Part shown: one piece after another, positions 5,817-7,029 of the stretch
Numbering within the stretch: the first letter of the stretch is position 1
How the letters are laid out: each line of letters opens with the position of its first letter
Source of the DNA: Lachnospiraceae bacterium UBA3821
GTDB taxonomy: Bacteria > Bacillota > Clostridia > Lachnospirales > Lachnospiraceae
Length of the DNA: 7,029 nt
Reading direction: 5' to 3'
Assembly (NCBI GenBank): GCA_002368865.1
Contig: DFDT01000087.1
Location: 17,102 to 24,130, forward strand
The notes under the pieces: generated by a model
The model's input: only the letters and a program-made list of their open reading frames with translations
Database searches by the model: none
What the model was told of the DNA's origin: nothing
Program-made: the position numbers and the translations under genes

Positions 5817-6302
5817 ATGAATGATCAGCATGAAATTGTCCTCTACCAGGTGGATGATACCAATGTTTGCGTCAGTGTTACAGGAAAAACCGCTGCTGAA
5901 TTGATCCATGAGCGTGCAGATGCTCAGAAGCCTACCATGGGACTCACTACATGGAAGGATGCGCCAGATGGCAAAATCCTTAAAAAGGATGTGGTTGTTG
6001 CCAAGAATTACCTCAACGAGAAAGAATTGTCGAGGCTGAATCGATTGGTTACGATGTTTATTGACTATGCTGAGCTTATGGCCGAGGATGAAGTCTTAAT
6101 GAGCATGCAGGACTGGGTGGACCAGACAGATCAATTTCTAAAGAATAACAGAAGAGATGTGCTTCCAGATAAAGGACGGATATCCCACGATGAAGCCGTC
6201 AAGAAGGCAGCAAAGGAATACGAGATCTTCAGAATAAAGCAAGATCAGGAATATGTCTCCGAATTTGACCGTCAGACTGAAAAGTATTTTAGAGGAGAAT
6301 AA
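5817..6302 (+). CDS. RhuM-family protein with internal deletion (C-terminal domain kept)
   Basis: This 161-residue reading frame combines the two ends of a RhuM (virulence RhuM / SPI-3) family protein. Residues 1-21 (MNDQHEIVLYQ then DDTNVCVSV) match the usual N-terminus. From residue 22 the sequence jumps to the C-terminal domain: TGKTAAELIHERAD, then KPTMGLTTWK, AKNYLNEKEL, LVTMFIDYAELMAEDE, SMQDWVDQTD, ISHDEAVKK and FRIKQDQEYVSEFDR. Full RhuM proteins are about 330-345 residues in my memory, so some 170-180 residues, including the winged-helix-like DNA-binding part, are missing. The reading frame is intact with no stop. AAGGAGG at 5801-5807, nine bases before the ATG, is a strong ribosome binding site, so the shortened protein may be made. 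The gene sits between two sugar-nucleotide genes with lower GC than either, consistent with an acquired and decaying gene. The role of RhuM is itself unclear. Confidence 0.8.
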   Translation: MNDQHEIVLYQVDDTNVCVSVTGKTAAELIHERADAQKPTMGLTTWKDAPDGKILKKDVVVAKNYLNEKELSRLNRLVTMFIDYAELMAEDEVLMSMQDWVDQTDQFLKNNRRDVLPDKGRISHDEAVKKAAKEYEIFRIKQDQEYVSEFDRQTEKYFRGE

Positions 6303-6356
6303 GAAAAACAGACGTAGGAAAGAGAAAGAAAGTCTAAAGAGAGCGAGGAATAGATC

Positions 6357-7029
6357 ATGAAGATTTTGGTGACAGGCGGAGCAGGGTTTATCGGGAGTCA
6401 CACTGTGGTGGAACTGCAGGAGGCGGGCTATGATGTGGTAGTGTTGGACAATCTGTGTAATTCCAGTAAGAAGTCGCTGCAGCGCGTGGAGGCGATCACG
6501 GGAAAGACAGTGCCTTTTTATGAGGCGGATATTTTGGACAGGGAGGCTCTCACGGAGATTTTCACCAAGGAGCAGCCGGACGCGGTGATCCATTTCGCCG
6601 GATTGAAGGCGGTGGGCGAGTCCGTGCAGAAGCCCTGGGAATACTATGAGAACAATATCGCGGGTACGCTGACTTTGGTGGATGTGATGCGCAAGCGCGG
6701 GGTGAAGAACATTATCTTTTCTTCCAGCGCGACAGTGTACGGCAATCCGGCGTTTATCCCAATCACCGAGGAGTGTCCCAAGGGACAGTGCACCAATCCT
6801 TACGGCTGGACCAAGTCCATGCTGGAGCAGATTCTGTCGGATATCCAGAAGGCAGATCCGGAGTGGAATGTGATCCTGCTGCGCTATTTTAATCCGATAG
6901 GCGCGCATAAGAGCGGCACCATCGGGGAGAATCCTAACGGCATCCCCAACAACCTGATGCCCTATATCACGCAGGTTGCGGTGGGCAAGTTGAAAGAGTT
7001 AGGTGTGTTCGGCAACGATTACGATACGC
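6357..7029 (+). CDS. galE: UDP-glucose 4-epimerase, 3'-truncated by window edge
   Basis: GalE interconverts UDP-glucose and UDP-galactose (often also the N-acetyl forms) using tightly bound NAD, in the Leloir pathway and in making precursors for surface glycans. The visible 224 residues start with the Rossmann loop TGGAGFIG (6-13), followed by D31-N32 at the end of strand 2. The segment [12 protein letters not shown] (79-90) is typical. S124 in SSSATVYG, Y149 and K153 in PYGWTK form the catalytic set, at the same numbering as the E. coli enzyme. [11 protein letters not shown] is also present. About 115 residues should remain beyond the window, judged by the usual length of about 338. The start at 6357 has AGCGAGGA eight bases upstream. 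It lies 54 bases after the RhuM-like gene and is probably co-transcribed with the pyrophosphorylase gene, whose product it can use. Confidence 0.95.
   Translation, partial: MKILVTGGAGFIGSHTVVELQEAGYDVVVLDNLCNSSKKSLQRVEAITGKTVPFYEADILDREALTEIFTKEQPDAVIHFAGLKAVGESVQKPWEYYENNIAGTLTLVDVMRKRGVKNIIFSSSATVYGNPAFIPITEECPKGQCTNPYGWTKSMLEQILSDIQKADPEWNVILLRYFNPIGAHKSGTIGENPNGIPNNLMPYITQVAVGKLKELGVFGNDYDT

Noticed and set aside
6138..6908. Reverse-strand open frame of 256 codons opposite the RhuM-like gene and galE
   Set aside because: Both genes on the plus strand have clear family motifs; the reverse product shows none.

Overview
The window looks like chromosomal DNA of a Gram-positive anaerobe of the Clostridia, most likely Lachnospiraceae-like. 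The evidence is strong AGGAGG-type ribosome binding sites, short gene spacing, all genes on one strand, and the protein families present (a MoxR-type AAA+ ATPase with LRR_5 neighbours, a UDPGP-family pyrophosphorylase, RhuM). This assignment is inference from family content, not from a marker gene.

Region 1 (1-2960) is the 3' part of a co-directional cluster. It holds a MoxR-like AAA+ ATPase whose 5' end lies outside the window (the window starts inside the Walker A lysine codon), a small zinc-ribbon membrane protein, and a leucine-rich-repeat protein with a long helical C-terminal domain. Spacing is 24 and 18 bases, so one transcript is likely. The set suggests an ATPase-driven remodelling complex with a membrane-tethered zinc-ribbon partner; the substrate is unknown.

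Region 2 (about 2995-4462) is a compact, visibly AT-rich island. It begins with a perfect 37-base palindrome that contains the -35 box of a near-consensus promoter. Two translationally coupled genes follow: a fusion of an N-terminal helix-turn-helix to a DUF3990 ADP-ribosyltransferase-fold domain, and a 159-residue partner of unknown function. An imperfect 13-base direct repeat lies at each end of the island. The layout is that of a self-regulated toxin-antitoxin-like or defence cassette dropped between two housekeeping operons. This is the most interesting part of the window.

Region 3 (about 4440-7029) returns to higher GC and carries nucleotide-sugar genes: a UDP-sugar pyrophosphorylase of the eukaryotic UAP/UDPGP type, and galE (UDP-glucose 4-epimerase, cut by the window end). 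Together these would make and interconvert UDP-hexoses or UDP-HexNAcs for glycans and Leloir metabolism. Between them sits a 161-residue RhuM-family gene that appears to have lost its DNA-binding half by a clean in-frame internal deletion while keeping its start, a good ribosome binding site and its C-terminal domain.

No tRNA, rRNA, CRISPR array, transposase or integrase was seen. There is no gene-free stretch longer than about 150 bases.
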